DNA from: Diadema setosum | Lineage: Eukaryota > Echinodermata > Echinoidea > Diadematoida > Diadematidae | DNA length: 64,000 nucleotides | Assembly (NCBI GenBank): GCA_033980235.1 | Contig: CM067065.1 | Span: 9,503,328 to 9,567,327 of the forward strand | Reading direction: 5' to 3' | Part shown: piece after piece, positions 54,701 through 63,490 of the stretch | Position numbering within the stretch: the stretch's first letter is position 1 | How the letters are laid out: each line of letters starts with the position of its first letter | Translations under genes and position numbers: made by a program | The notes under the pieces: generated by a model | What the model was told of the DNA's origin: nothing | What the model saw: only the letters and a program-made list of their open reading frames with translations | Database searches by the model: none

Positions 54701-57700
54701 TTACATATAGGAAGCGATCCAACTCTGCGCGGAAAAACTCTTCCATAGAAGTGTGTCTAATTGGGGAAAGAGCCATTGTTGGTAAGTGAACAATAATTTC
54801 AAGGCGCACAGACCCAGATTCGTGAGAGGGCGATGTTAAATCACGCATGTCACTTAAACATTTCATGTTCATAATTATAATGTACGTCATGTACGTATAA
54901 TATACAATATGATATTATAACATGAGATGTAATACAATACAATATGATATAACATGATATGATAATAAAGCATAACATAGAAAATGTTTATTATTACATT
55001 CACTCTACTTTGGTTGGCGCTGTCGTGGGTGTTTACCTAATTATATCATTCCCAATTACACTTGAAACGATTGACTCACGTATCGATATTACATGTATCA
55101 CGTAGTATAGTCACACGGTCATGGTCGATATTCTCTCTCAAATCTACTTATTTAGGGGATATCGAAGCTCTATGCGGCCTATCTGAACACACCCACACCA
55201 TAACGTGCATCGAGCCCGTTCACACCTACGAGATGGAAGCGCGCAGCTTTCACAAGCTCGTCATGCGAAGACATGCGCAGACGGTGGAGAACCTGCGCTT
55301 GACTGTCGTGTACAAGCTGGAAAATCGACTGGAGCGATTGAGCAAAACAGAGGTTTGTTGGAGCGTGTTGGGTGGTCGAATAAGTAAAACATCTGATAAG
55401 GAAGGATTCTATCGGTATCACGTATCGATACGGTACGATCGCGGTTAATCCATTAAATACTCGAAATGTGACAGCCACAATTTAAGACTATACCTCGATA
55501 TCTCTAAGAGTGTAGACATCATGTCGACTTTGGAACGATTGGACATTGTTATGTCCATGCTTGCTATGAAACTTTTGTGTACATCACCTCGTCAGCACTT
55601 ATATAGCAAAAAGTTGGGGCATGTCATTTGCAAACAATGATAATGCACAATGCATAGACCACATTAAGTATTATACGTATGTGTATTTCTTGTGTGTGTT
55701 CCACATAGACCACATACATAGACCACATCAATTATTATACGTATGTGTATTTGTTGCGTGTGTTCATAACTGCGTTTTTGTATTCGGTTGTGTTGGGTTC
55801 AACTTTTTACTTTTAAGTCGCGATAAAAACTGCCATTCAAAGTATAGTTGCTGATTTTTTTTTGTCTTGTTTTCATTTTCAAAATAATATAGACAAATTC
55901 ACTGAATAGCAGCTCAAAATTGACACTTGTTTAAAACAAAATTCTTAATAAGTTTGTCAAACAAAGATGGTTCCAGTATCACGAACGTACAAGACTATAC
56001 CAGTGTTTCAAACAATGCTATTCAATATGATTCCCGTATAACGAATGTACAAGACTATACCAGTATTTCAAACAATGCTATTCAACACTTTTCACTGATG
56101 CAGATACCACTTTACCACCACATTCTGGAGAAGCTGATAGACAGTGGGGCCCGGCGCAGCGAAACGGACTCAGTCTTTCCCATTGTGAAGTCCCATAATG
56201 CACGTACGTTCACCGACGCACACACAAACCACGCGGGTGCACGATCGTTCTCATATCAGAAGGTAAAAGGAGCTAGGGAAAGAACCCGCGCAATGCCTCG
56301 ACGGACAAAACGCGCGGATCTGCGAGAAGCACTGGACACAGCGCCGAACCCTGGTGGCATAAGGACCTTAAACCCAAAGTCAGCCTCTTTACCAGGGTAT
56401 AGAGAGGAAATTTTGGAAAGTGGACAAGATGTTTATCCACGACATACAGCTAGCAATGCACATCACTCTGTCGTCTGTGAAACTACACGGAAGGAAGTCG
56501 CAACTGATGTGACAAAATCTGATTCCGATGGCGTTGATCCGAGGGGTGATTCTCAGGGAGCAAAGAAAAGAACAAACGAAACTGGCCATGAGCAGAGAAT
56601 CAAATGGAACCTCCCGCAAGAAACGAATGGACCTGAGACTAAGGACGTGCCTCATGAAAGGGAATCAAAGATGAAAGGTTCTGGAAATAAGACTAAGTGG
56701 AGAACTTCTCCCAGTGATGAAGCAAACAAAGGCAAAGCAAGGATAACATCCGACCGTGAAAACCAAGTGGAGAGCGAGCTCCAGGAAAATTCGGAAGCGA
56801 ATGACCGAACAATAAGACGAGGTGGTGATTCTGGTGAGATAATTCAGAGCGAGTTGACCACAACAACAGTAGATTCCAGCGTCAAACTTCCCAAACTACT
56901 TGCAAACAACGGCAGAGTGGACAGGCCGAATACCCCTTTTATGTCGGCTGCGACTAGACAAACAGTGCGCGATCGGCTTCCACCGGCTACGGTGGGGACG
57001 GCAAAAGATGAGGAAACTTCTCGTCACCATGACAACGAGGATGATAACCAACCCGAAGAAGTTGATGGTAACCTGGATGAGGAGAGTGATACCATCTCGA
57101 GCAGCGACTTGGAGCGAGGAGAAGATGAAGCTGGTGGTGCCTGTGTTAAAGACGAGGCCCGGATCAATACCTCAAGGAGGGGTTTCCATGACAACCGATT
57201 CCAGCACACCGCAGCTCTCTCCTCTCAGCTGGCATCTTTGCTGGACAAGAATGACCTCCGTCAGCTGACGTACGAGACATTCCTTAGTGTGAGGAGCGAC
57301 ATCAAGAAGTTTTTAAAGAAGGTAATTTATGCTGAATGGGTCATCGCGTCATAATAATCACATTGTCCTTTTAAGTATACGTCACAGAGCTTTTAACCCT
57401 AATTAGGCCGGGCTATTTAGGTAGATCATAGAGCCGGGGGGGGGGGGGGGCTCCCAGGCCCCCCTCCAGATCTTGGCCATTGACAGCGCAATCGCGACGA
57501 AAATTGGCACACACATTGCCTATGATGTAATCTAAAGTACCACAAAGTTAAATTTTAAAAAAGTCATTTATGCTAAATTATGCAAATTTATGCATAATGA
57601 TGCATGAAATCAGATAATTTGGTATAAATCACTAAATGAAGCTCAAAATGGGCAAATTTTTTGTGTAGATATTCTTATAAGTGTCCTGAGCAAATATAAG

Positions 57701-59110
57701 AGAAAAAATTGTGCCATCAGAAAAAAAAGTATTTTCATTGTTTTTTGAATGTCTTATGTATTTCTTTGTTTTTTTCGACTTTACGTTTTTCATTGTTTTT
57801 TTCGATGAAACTTGTCCGCGACATTGTTCCAAACAAGAAAATATGTTATTAATTGATTTTAATCAATAAAACCCCCAAATAAACATGCTTTTATGAAATT
57901 TGCCTGTAAGCACAGTTTGCATTGAAATTGTACACGAATTCACGTTTTCGAGCAATTTTTGGTCTGACATGCACGTACATATCCATGCGCAACTTCGGAA
58001 CCGGGCGCCCGGGCATCGCAAATTTGGTGTCAAAAGATGCGTGAGACTCGAAAGAAAAAAGTCATGAAACGTCGCGGCGATAGCTTTTCGCGTTAGCGAT
58101 ACATTGCGCGGAACGTCGAAGGGGGGGGGGGGGGGGCTCCGAGGCCTAGTTAGGGTTAAGAGTGGCATTCTTTTCTTCTTCTTCTCTTTGTGCAAGTGTC
58201 ATACGAAATGAGTAGAAGCATGGAAAAGTATCTTTATTGTATATTAACTTGTCGGCTTTCGCTATTGTATTTTCGAACGCACTGTTTTTGGCAGCGTCTA
58301 CAGACAGCTGACAGAGGCCGGGTTTTGATAGTCACTTATAGCCAAGCATGAAATAGACGTGGAAGAGAATCGCGCAGTTGAAATACGCAGCCCTGAGTGC
58401 ACGTCATATAATGTTCAAAAGTATAATTTCTGATAAGAGATGTGAAAGATTTATTCCTATTCATGCTGCCTGTTTGTGCTTTCCATTCTTACCACCGCAC
58501 CGTCGTCATTGTCCAGGTCATCGAAGACACAAAGCAGTTCGACGCGGGCCGCTACATCGGTCGCGATTCCCGTCACATCAACTCCACGCTACCTCGCTTT
58601 CTCGACGAGGCTAGGGAGCTCCCGCCCGGAAGGAGCGCGGCGGAATCGTCACCAACGCACCGCATTCGGCGACATCTAATGGACCAGTACCAGAAGCAAG
58701 TGCTAGGTTACAGTAGCCGAGATTTTGCTGAAGGGGACACTCGTGAACGAGAAAGGTAATTGTACATGTATTTTGTTTTCTTTAAATCCCTCTTAAAAGA
58801 TTATACTTACGTAATGAAGAGAGCTCACGATTTGTTGTTGTTGTTGTGGTCTTCTTCTACAATCGAGTTGATATGAAAACGCATGAAAACCGATTATGCC
58901 TACATCTCCTTTTTACTTTAAGTATACAGTACTATTTCTACAAGAATAAAATTTGCAAGAACTATTAAGCAATTAATTTTATTTGCTATTACAAAATGAG
59001 TTTTACGTCAACGCGCATGATTTTCAAATTAAGCAAGATCCTGTACGTTTTTGACTTTCTTGTCCTTCCGAGGTGGTCAAGACACACGAGGTCGCAATGG
59101 ATATACATAA

Positions 59111-59162
<52 letters not shown>

Positions 59163-61676
59163 TTATTTATTTTTTCATGGAAAAGAAACTTCAAATCGGA
59201 AGGCTGTTGTTAATTTTATTATAGTACCAGCGCTTAACTTTTCTTTTTGAGCATAAAGAGTATTAGAAATATATGATACCAGATCAGATTGTGTGAAATC
59301 TCATTAATGCATCTGACATTTTTATTTTCAACGTCAGATTTGCTTCTATTTTTTCGAGATCTTTTTCGTTCCGCTTGGTAGCAGAATGCTTCTTTCAACA
59401 GTATTCAGGTCAGCAAGAGTGAAGTAAGAGACGTTCAACAATGAACCGGACGGTACATTGTGAACGTTTTTACTTTGAGTATCATGTCGAACAGTCAAAG
59501 AGGACGTTCTGCACAAAAGGCATTTAGGAACATGCTATTATAAACGCATTAAAGGTTTCCTGAAATACTATTAATGCATGTTTATTTGTGTTGATTTATA
59601 ATACCCTCAACATCATTTTTTTTTTTTTTGCGGTGAAACGAACATTGAATATGATTTTAACTAATTTTCTTATATTTTTTTCTTCAGATTATTTGGATAT
59701 GGCCACAAAAAAATCCTTCCAAACCAATATTCCTGTTTAGAGTGTGACCTCATCTGTCAATCATTGCTCAAGTACCACCAAATGTTTAACAAAAGACATT
59801 GGAATGAACCTTCCCCAATGCCTCGACTCAGCATAACTTGCATGTTCCCTCGCCATGTCTTTTGTTAGTCACATTGATATCACAGACATAATTAGGCCTA
59901 TGTCTTTGTTAGTCTCAGAAACATGCAAGTTATGCTGTCAATGTCAATAACTTTCACCCTTTTTGGTTACTGAAATCACCATCTGGCAACGCTGGCATCT
60001 ATCGTGGGCATGAACGTGGAATGCAAATACGTATGATTATACAACTTTACCTCTCAAATTGTTCTTATTTCGTTACATCCAACCAGTCCCGACGAAAGCG
60101 CCCTCTCGCGGTTACTACCAACCCTGTACTTGGTCGATGCTGATGGAAAGAGAAACCCAAGTGATATTGACCTCTACCGGAAGCTGAAGTTTAATGATGG
60201 AATCGGGTCACCAACACGGACTGAGAGTGTCAGCCAGAATCCCATGTGTCTTGCGTACCGAAAATTCAGCGACATACAGAAGGTTAGTGTGCATTCTCAG
60301 AACACTTGGATTGCATAATAATTTTACCATTAGAATATGAAATGACAAAGGCTGGCAATACCCTAAGGAGTTTTGGCTGAAACGGGGGTTCAGATTGTAA
60401 GTTTTTGTGGGATGAAACTAACCACTTAGGATTAATTAAAGAATGTAGAGGTGTCCAAAATGTATTGATGAAAATTGCTTTTTTAAATCAATGAGATAAA
60501 AAAAAACACAAACAACAATAAATGAAGAGTTTGTTTGCAAAAACCGATAAGTCCATTTTTGAAGATTTTGAGATACGGTCTCTGTAATATAAAGTACAAA
60601 ATAATATCTTTTAAATGATATATTGGTCACTACACATATAGGTACATTTTTGAAGTTATGGTCAAAAGAAGCAAAAATTTTCTTATTATTTTCTTTATTT
60701 TTCTTGACCTTTAATCGCAAATATCTCCATTTCGCAAATATGGACTTATCGGTTTTTGCAAACAAACTCTCCAAATAAATCCTAATAAAAGGTGGAACCC
60801 ACCTTTTATTAGAACCACTTTGTTTTACTTTGCTTTTTGATATCTCAGCCATTTCAAAAAGAGATGATCATGAGAATACAAGGATATCTGTTTGTATCAA
60901 ATTCAGAGAAAGTTGAGGGAGAAGAATGAAAGATTCCTTTTTGCTGGCCATGGTCTTTAAAACGATTTAAATGCTGGCCATCTCTGTCACACCGAGCCAT
61001 CAACTATCAAGAGTATGATAATCTTGGTTTTCTCTACGAGTGAAATATTTTGATATTGTGTCTTGTGACTTTCTTGGAAAATTAATACCAACTATAGATG
61101 ATAATGATGAATACAAAACTATATAGTGATAATGACACCAATTATGATAATGATACTGACAATGCAGTATACTTAGCTTTATAATGATCTTTTGTCATTT
61201 TCTTTCTATATTCTTCAAGTTCAAGTTGATTTTATTTCATTTTCAACAAATTAAGGAAACAATAAAATGTTCGCTTATACATAATAATGTCACGAAATCA
61301 GTATAACAAAGTGATGAAATCAAAAACATGTAATAAACGAACGGGTATTATTAACAAAGATACAAAAAGCTGTATCATTATGGCAAACTGAGAAATAAAC
61401 TTGTTGGAAATGGAGGGGACTGCTAAAAAGCGGAGCTTGTTGTGTGCAGTCCCCTCATGAAAAAAAAGGGGGGGGGAATCAAATTGCATAAATTCTACAC
61501 GTCTGTGCTCATAGTTTGCTTGATGATGATGTGATGTTGTTTTCTTCTATTCTATACACGGTTGTGTTCAACAGACGAAGCCTTGCCGCCAGTACACGGC
61601 TGCAGAATACAAACAGCTCAAGGAGACTCTTCGCATCCAGCAGAAGCGATTCTATCATTCCCAGAAAGCCCTCTGA
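42773..61676 (+). CDS. CNBD2: Protein with two cyclic-nucleotide-binding domains, CNBD2-like
   Basis: Twelve exons: 42773-42780, 45894-46033, 47042-47129, 47678-47817, 48356-48545, 49175-49411, 54711-54781, 55156-55352, 56104-57321, 58517-58755, 60087-60282, 61575-61676. Every junction is GT-AG with agreeing phase, total 941 aa. CNBD-1 (~50-165) contains FNENDVIIRQGDRGDSFYTI, VSGAVGIFV and the phosphate-binding cassette KSFGEVALIDAGSIRGAS, with Glu133 and Arg143, so ligand binding is possible. CNBD-2 (~185-340; YGNHITYQGDDVKKIYFVLS, then GDIEALCGL) lacks the cassette Glu/Arg. An acidic loop interrupts CNBD-1 and a basic Ser/Arg loop CNBD-2. Residues 358-763 are charged and low in hydrophobics. 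No kinase, channel or exchange-factor domain is seen. CNBD2 is reported in sperm; its role here is inferred. Confidence 0.85.
42781..44188. other. CNBD intron 1, first part
   Basis: (TTG)n at 43658-43716; otherwise no recognised feature. The 131- and 135-codon frames here have no domain; one of them translates the TTG repeat as poly-Gln. Confidence 0.55.
44189..44535. mobile_element. Diverged relative of the 2664/36088 palindromic MITE
   Basis: TTGAAATCGGTTTTAAAATG and AAAACCGATTTTCATCAAAT arms match the inner arms of those copies. The outer ends are only partly recognisable (TTAAAGATGG at the left). Confidence 0.6.
45065..45630. mobile_element. 566-bp long-TIR palindromic element, copy 2
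   Basis: Ends TTAAAGGACAAGTCCACCTT and AAGGTGAACTTGTCCTTTAA. Arms share ATTAGTAGAACACATCAGT with 14486-15052. Differences are spread throughout, so the two copies are old. Confidence 0.9.
45894..46033 (+). CDS. CNBD2: CNBD exon 2
   Basis: Follows a CATTTGCGCAG acceptor and encodes TASRADSYRRVIDVISKLPE and RTDKEIDELSPWFRKKSDLF, helical lead-in to CNBD-1. Donor CAAG|GTATTA. Confidence 0.82.
46034..47041. other. CNBD intron 2
   Basis: Contains a fragment (about 46340-46430) of the SINE tail seen at 35690-35760. The rest is plain. Confidence 0.55.
47042..47129 (+). CDS. CNBD2: CNBD exon 3
   Basis: 88 nt after a TATATTTCAG acceptor. Encodes DILHDLVKNCQFQRFNENDV and IIRQGDRGD, the start of the first beta roll. 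Confidence 0.92.
47678..47817 (+). CDS. CNBD2: CNBD exon 4
   Basis: 140 nt after TTCTTCAG. Encodes FYTIVSGAVGIFVATDDDAE and an acidic Pro-rich loop ending GAYIRSL. Markedly GC-rich. The longer open frame through the donor is intron read-through. Confidence 0.9.
48087..48300. mobile_element. pogo/Tigger-like MITE, copy 3
   Basis: Inverted relative to copies 1 and 2: the left end is GAGGGTACTCCCGTTATAAA, the right end is TTGTTACAATCGGAGTGCACTG-like. TA flanks both sides. It lies in CNBD intron 4, about 55 bp before exon 5. Confidence 0.7.
48356..48545 (+). CDS. CNBD2: CNBD exon 5 (phosphate-binding cassette)
   Basis: 190 nt after CATTGCAG. Encodes GTGKSFGEVALIDAGSIRGA and VVDRNLYTRSLKAAQKRDLE. 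The second stretch is the C-helix of CNBD-1. Confidence 0.93.
48546..49174. other. CNBD intron 5
   Basis: Repeated CAGTGTGAAA/CACAGCGTGAAACAC phrases at 48758-48870 form a small degenerate repeat; (TA)n at 48938-48950. No exon. Confidence 0.55.
49175..49411 (+). CDS. CNBD2: CNBD exon 6 (second domain, first half)
   Basis: 237 nt after CATCGTAG. Encodes WRPKYKNYLAMGLARRAFRY, KKIYFVLSGQALVTL and a basic loop (SARSNAQRSRLSRHER). Donor GAAAG|GTAAGT. Confidence 0.9.
49412..50168. other. CNBD intron 6, first part
   Basis: No recognised feature. Frames in this part have no domain. Confidence 0.5.
50169..53948. mobile_element. 3.8-kb foldback element with tandem units in its arms
   Basis: Ends TAGTCTGGGTGCCAAAG and CTTTGGCACCCAGACTA are inverted. 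The left arm (to about 51560) holds about seven tandem units of ~150-165 bp; the right arm (from about 52960) holds about five or six in the opposite direction. A unit contains CAAGATGGCCGCCAAAATGG, CCGGAAATTCCCATGTATTT, CCTTCTAAATGGTGAGAAAT and GAGGGTGCTGAATCCGAATC. The middle 1.4 kb (51560-52960) is unique-looking and has no recognised gene. The layout matches FB/TU-type foldback transposons. It lies in CNBD intron 6. Confidence 0.9.
53949..54710. other. CNBD intron 6, last part
   Basis: Plain intron with a CAAA run near 54226-54256. No feature seen. Confidence 0.55.
54711..54781 (+). CDS. CNBD2: CNBD exon 7
   Basis: 71 nt after TACATATAG. Encodes KRSNSARKNSSIEVCLIGER. Too short to stand out alone, but phase and content join exons 6 and 8. 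Confidence 0.85.
55156..55352 (+). CDS. CNBD2: CNBD exon 8 (second domain, end)
   Basis: 197 nt after TATTTAG. Encodes GDIEALCGLSEHTHTITCIE, YEMEARSFHKLVMRRHAQTV and a helix ending RLERLSKTE. Donor GAG|GTTTGT, phase 0. Confidence 0.9.
55353..56103. other. CNBD intron 8 with two small duplications
   Basis: ACCACATnnATTATACGTATGTGTAT occurs twice (55659 and 55725). ACGAAyGTACAAGACTATAC followed by CAGTrTTTCAAACAATGC occurs twice (55981 and 56040), the second just before the exon 9 acceptor. Confidence 0.7.
56104..57321 (+). CDS. CNBD2: CNBD exon 9: 406-codon charged, probably disordered exon
   Basis: Open for 1218 nt in phase 0/0, from ACTGATGCAG|ATA to AAGAAG|GTAATT. Begins IPLYHHILEKLIDSGARRSE, continues rich in Lys, Arg, Glu, Ser, Thr and Asp (acidic DEESDTISSSDLERGEDE), and ends with a helical LSSQLASLLDKNDLRQL. 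The open frame before 56104 contains a duplicated intron segment and is not coding. Confidence 0.88.
57397..58155. mobile_element. piggyBac-like non-autonomous element, copy 2
   Basis: TTAA at 57393-57396 and 58156-58159. Ends CCCTAATTAGGCCGGGCT and GGCCTAGTTAGGG. Poly-G at 57436-57450 and 58120-58136. AT-rich middle. In CNBD intron 9. Confidence 0.9.
58156..58516. other. CNBD intron 9 remainder
   Basis: No recognised feature before the exon 10 acceptor. Confidence 0.5.
58517..58755 (+). CDS. CNBD2: CNBD exon 10
   Basis: 239 nt after CATTGTCCAG. Encodes VIEDTKQFDAGRYIGRDSRH and RHLMDQYQKQVLGYSSRDFA. GC-rich. Donor GAAAG|GTAATT. Confidence 0.9.
58756..60086. other. CNBD intron 10
   Basis: (TA)n at 59107-59158. 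A hairpin formed by CAGCATAACTTGCATGTT (59830) and AACATGCAAGTTATGCTG (59920). Otherwise plain. Confidence 0.6.
60087..60282 (+). CDS. CNBD2: CNBD exon 11
   Basis: 196 nt after ATCCAACCAG. Encodes SPDESALSRLLPTLYLVDAD and AYRKFSDIQK. Donor CAGAAG|GTTAGT. Confidence 0.88.
60375..60860. mobile_element. TTAA-MITE relative split by a GAAGAG MITE
   Basis: GGTTCAGATTG and TTGATGAAAATTG on the left, and CCTTTTATTAGAACCACTTT then GATATCTCAGCCATTTC on the right, correspond to the arms of the 44189 and 2664 elements. The centre is replaced by the insert at 60524-60770. Confidence 0.65.
60524..60770. mobile_element. GAAGAG MITE, copy C (complete, nested)
   Basis: Ends GAAGAGTTTGTTTGCAAAAA and TTTTTGCAAACAAACTCT, 247 bp. 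The minus-strand 138-codon frame across it is element sequence, also seen in frame at 3505-3700, not a gene. Confidence 0.92.
61205..61500 (-). repeat. Antisense retroelement 3' end in CNBD intron 11
   Basis: TTCAAGTTCAAGTTGATTTTATTTCATTTTC reads on the minus strand as an A-rich 3' end with a TTGAAC-type tail, as at 10838 and 10979. The segment further right carries GGGGACTGC...GCAGTCCCC as a small hairpin. Confidence 0.45.
61575..61676 (+). CDS. CNBD2: CNBD exon 12 (terminal)
   Basis: 33 codons plus TGA after GTTCAACAG. Encodes TKPCRQYTAAEYKQLKETLR and ends QKAL. A longer alternative frame crosses it (to 61782), but the phase of exon 11 selects this one. Confidence 0.75.
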   Translation, partial: TKPCRQYTAAEYKQLKETLRIQQKRFYHSQKAL

Positions 61677-61959
61677 GAGACATTATAGCTATTATGAAGA
61701 TGAGAGTAGATGTATCGCGGCCGACGACGGAGTGATTTCCACTTTCCAACAGGCCCCATCAGCTGATATAAAACATCAGTAGGTCATAACGTCGCGCAGG
61801 ACTTTCCGTTTAATCGCGCTTTCACGCTTTGGTAGAAAACGCGCAAAACTTCGGCATGATTTTCAACGACTAGCAGCGGCCACAAATCTTCAGCGGACCC
61901 ATATGGGACCCGACCGTCCTGCGACATTTTACTTCATTTGATATTATTTCATTTATTAA
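61677..61959 (+). other. CNBD2: Probable 3' UTR of the CNBD gene
   Basis: No polyadenylation signal was found before the piggyBac-like element. The nearest AATAAA words (about 62231 and 62466) lie inside it, so transcripts may end there; that is inference. Confidence 0.4.
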
Positions 61960-62779
61960 CCCTAACTAGGCCGGGCTATTTAGGAAGATCATATAGAGCC
62001 GGGGGGGGGGGGGGGGGGGGGGGGGGCTCCCAGGCCCCCCCCCCCCCCCCCCCCCCCCCTCCAGATCTCGGCCGTCGACCGCGCGATCGCGACGAAAATT
62101 GGCACACACATTGCCTATGATGTAATCTAAAGTACCATGAAGTTGAATTAAAAAAAAATATCAATTATGCTAAATTATGCTAATTTATGCGTGATGATGC
62201 ATGAAATCAGACAATTTGGTATAAATCACTAAATAAAGCTCAAAATGGGCACATTTTTTGTGTAAATATTCTTTTTAGTGTCCTGAGCAAATATAAGAGA
62301 AAAAAATTGTGCCATCAGAAAAAATTTCTTAAGTATTTTATTGTTTTTTTAATTTCTTATGTATTTCTTTGTTTTTTCGACTTTATGTTTTTCATTGTTT
62401 TTTCAATGAAACTTGTTTGCGACATTGTTCCGAACAAGAAAATATATTAATAATTGATTTTAATCAATAAAACCCCCAAATAATCATGCTTTTGTGAAAT
62501 TTGCCTGTAAGCACAGTTTGCATTGAAATTGTACACAAATTCACGTTTTTGAGCAATTTTTGGTCTGACATGCGCATACATATTTATGCGCAACTTCGAA
62601 ACCGCGCGCCCAGGCATCGCAAATTTGTTGTCAAAAGATGCGGGAGACTTGAAAGGAAAAAGTCATGAAACGTCGCGGCGATAGCTTTTCGCGTTAGCGA
62701 TACATCGCGCGGAACGTCGAGGGGGGAGGGGGCCCTCGGAGGCCCCCCCCCCCCCCCCCCCCCCCCGGCCTAGTTAGGG
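61960..62779. mobile_element. piggyBac-like non-autonomous element, copy 3
   Basis: TTAA at 61956-61959 and 62780-62783. Ends CCCTAACTAGGCCGGGCT and GGCCTAGTTAGGG. Very long G (62000-62026) and C (62035-62059) runs at the left, and G then C runs at the right (62720-62766). The interior is close to copy 2. Confidence 0.92.
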
Positions 62780-63019
62780 TTAAGTGGAACGTTCCCTCGC
62801 CTGAAACCGCGCCTTCACATTTTCAGTATCTCCCGGTATCATCAGCAACGACCGTGATCAATAGTATTGTGAATGATTGTAACAAGCCATCGGCCGCTCT
62901 ATGCGTCTCGCGTAGTTTTGCCACTAGTCGTTTACCAACCACGTGAGCGTTTATCTCCGACCACCACGTGACATGATGAACATGTAGGACGTCATGATTC
63001 GCAAATAATGAAATTCATA
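62780..63019. promoter_or_regulatory. GC-richer segment with two CACGTG E-boxes
   Basis: CACGTG at 62940-62945 and 62965-62970, 25 bp apart, the second in the context CACCACGTGACATG. CpG is frequent in 62800-62950. It could be the promoter of a gene to the right of the window; there is no direct evidence. Confidence 0.3.
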
Positions 63020-63490
63020 TTAAAGGGACATTCCAGATGATTTTCATGTCACATCATGTAGTACATAAATCGACAACTCCATGTATAGATTTGTGGAATT
63101 TATTGTGGTTCTTGAGCAGAAAAACAATACTATGAAAAACTTTAAACAAATTACACTGAACAAGGATGATGACATAGGAGGTTCACATATTTCAGAAATG
63201 TAGCAGTGTAATTTCATTACAATACCGCTTGCTTGCGAGTTCACCTGTGTATAATCTACAGTGTATGCATGCCTTCTTCTTTTGTTCTGCTTCCACGAGC
63301 CCCAACTCATGCATTCTTATGGTGACTCTGCCATGTCATCATCCTTGTTCATTGCAATTTGTTTTAAATTTTGAAAATATTCTTATTCTTCATCCCAATT
63401 ATCACAAATTCTGAAACTCCGTCCTCAGTATAACTAATCTATAGTTGTTCAAATGTAAAAATCTGGAAATCATCCGGAGGTCTCCTTTAA
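63020..63490. mobile_element. 471-bp palindromic TTAA element
   Basis: Ends TTAAAGGGACATTCCAGATG and CATCCGGAGGTCTCCTTTAA. The inner arms, AACAAGGATGATGACATAGG and GCCATGTCATCATCCTTGTT, pair closely. Confidence 0.85.

Noticed and set aside
55927..56103. Upstream extension of CNBD exon 9
   Set aside because: The open frame runs over a tandem intron duplication; the acceptor at 56101-56103 joins exon 8 in phase and the extension has no similar composition.
61516..61782. Alternative reading frame as the true C-terminus of the CNBD protein
   Set aside because: Exon 11 ends in phase 0, which selects the frame ending at 61676; the other frame would need a different acceptor that was not seen. Not fully excluded.
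62000..62059. Long G and C runs taken as assembly gaps or errors
   Set aside because: They recur at the same element positions in three copies, so they are probably real, although exact lengths are doubtful.
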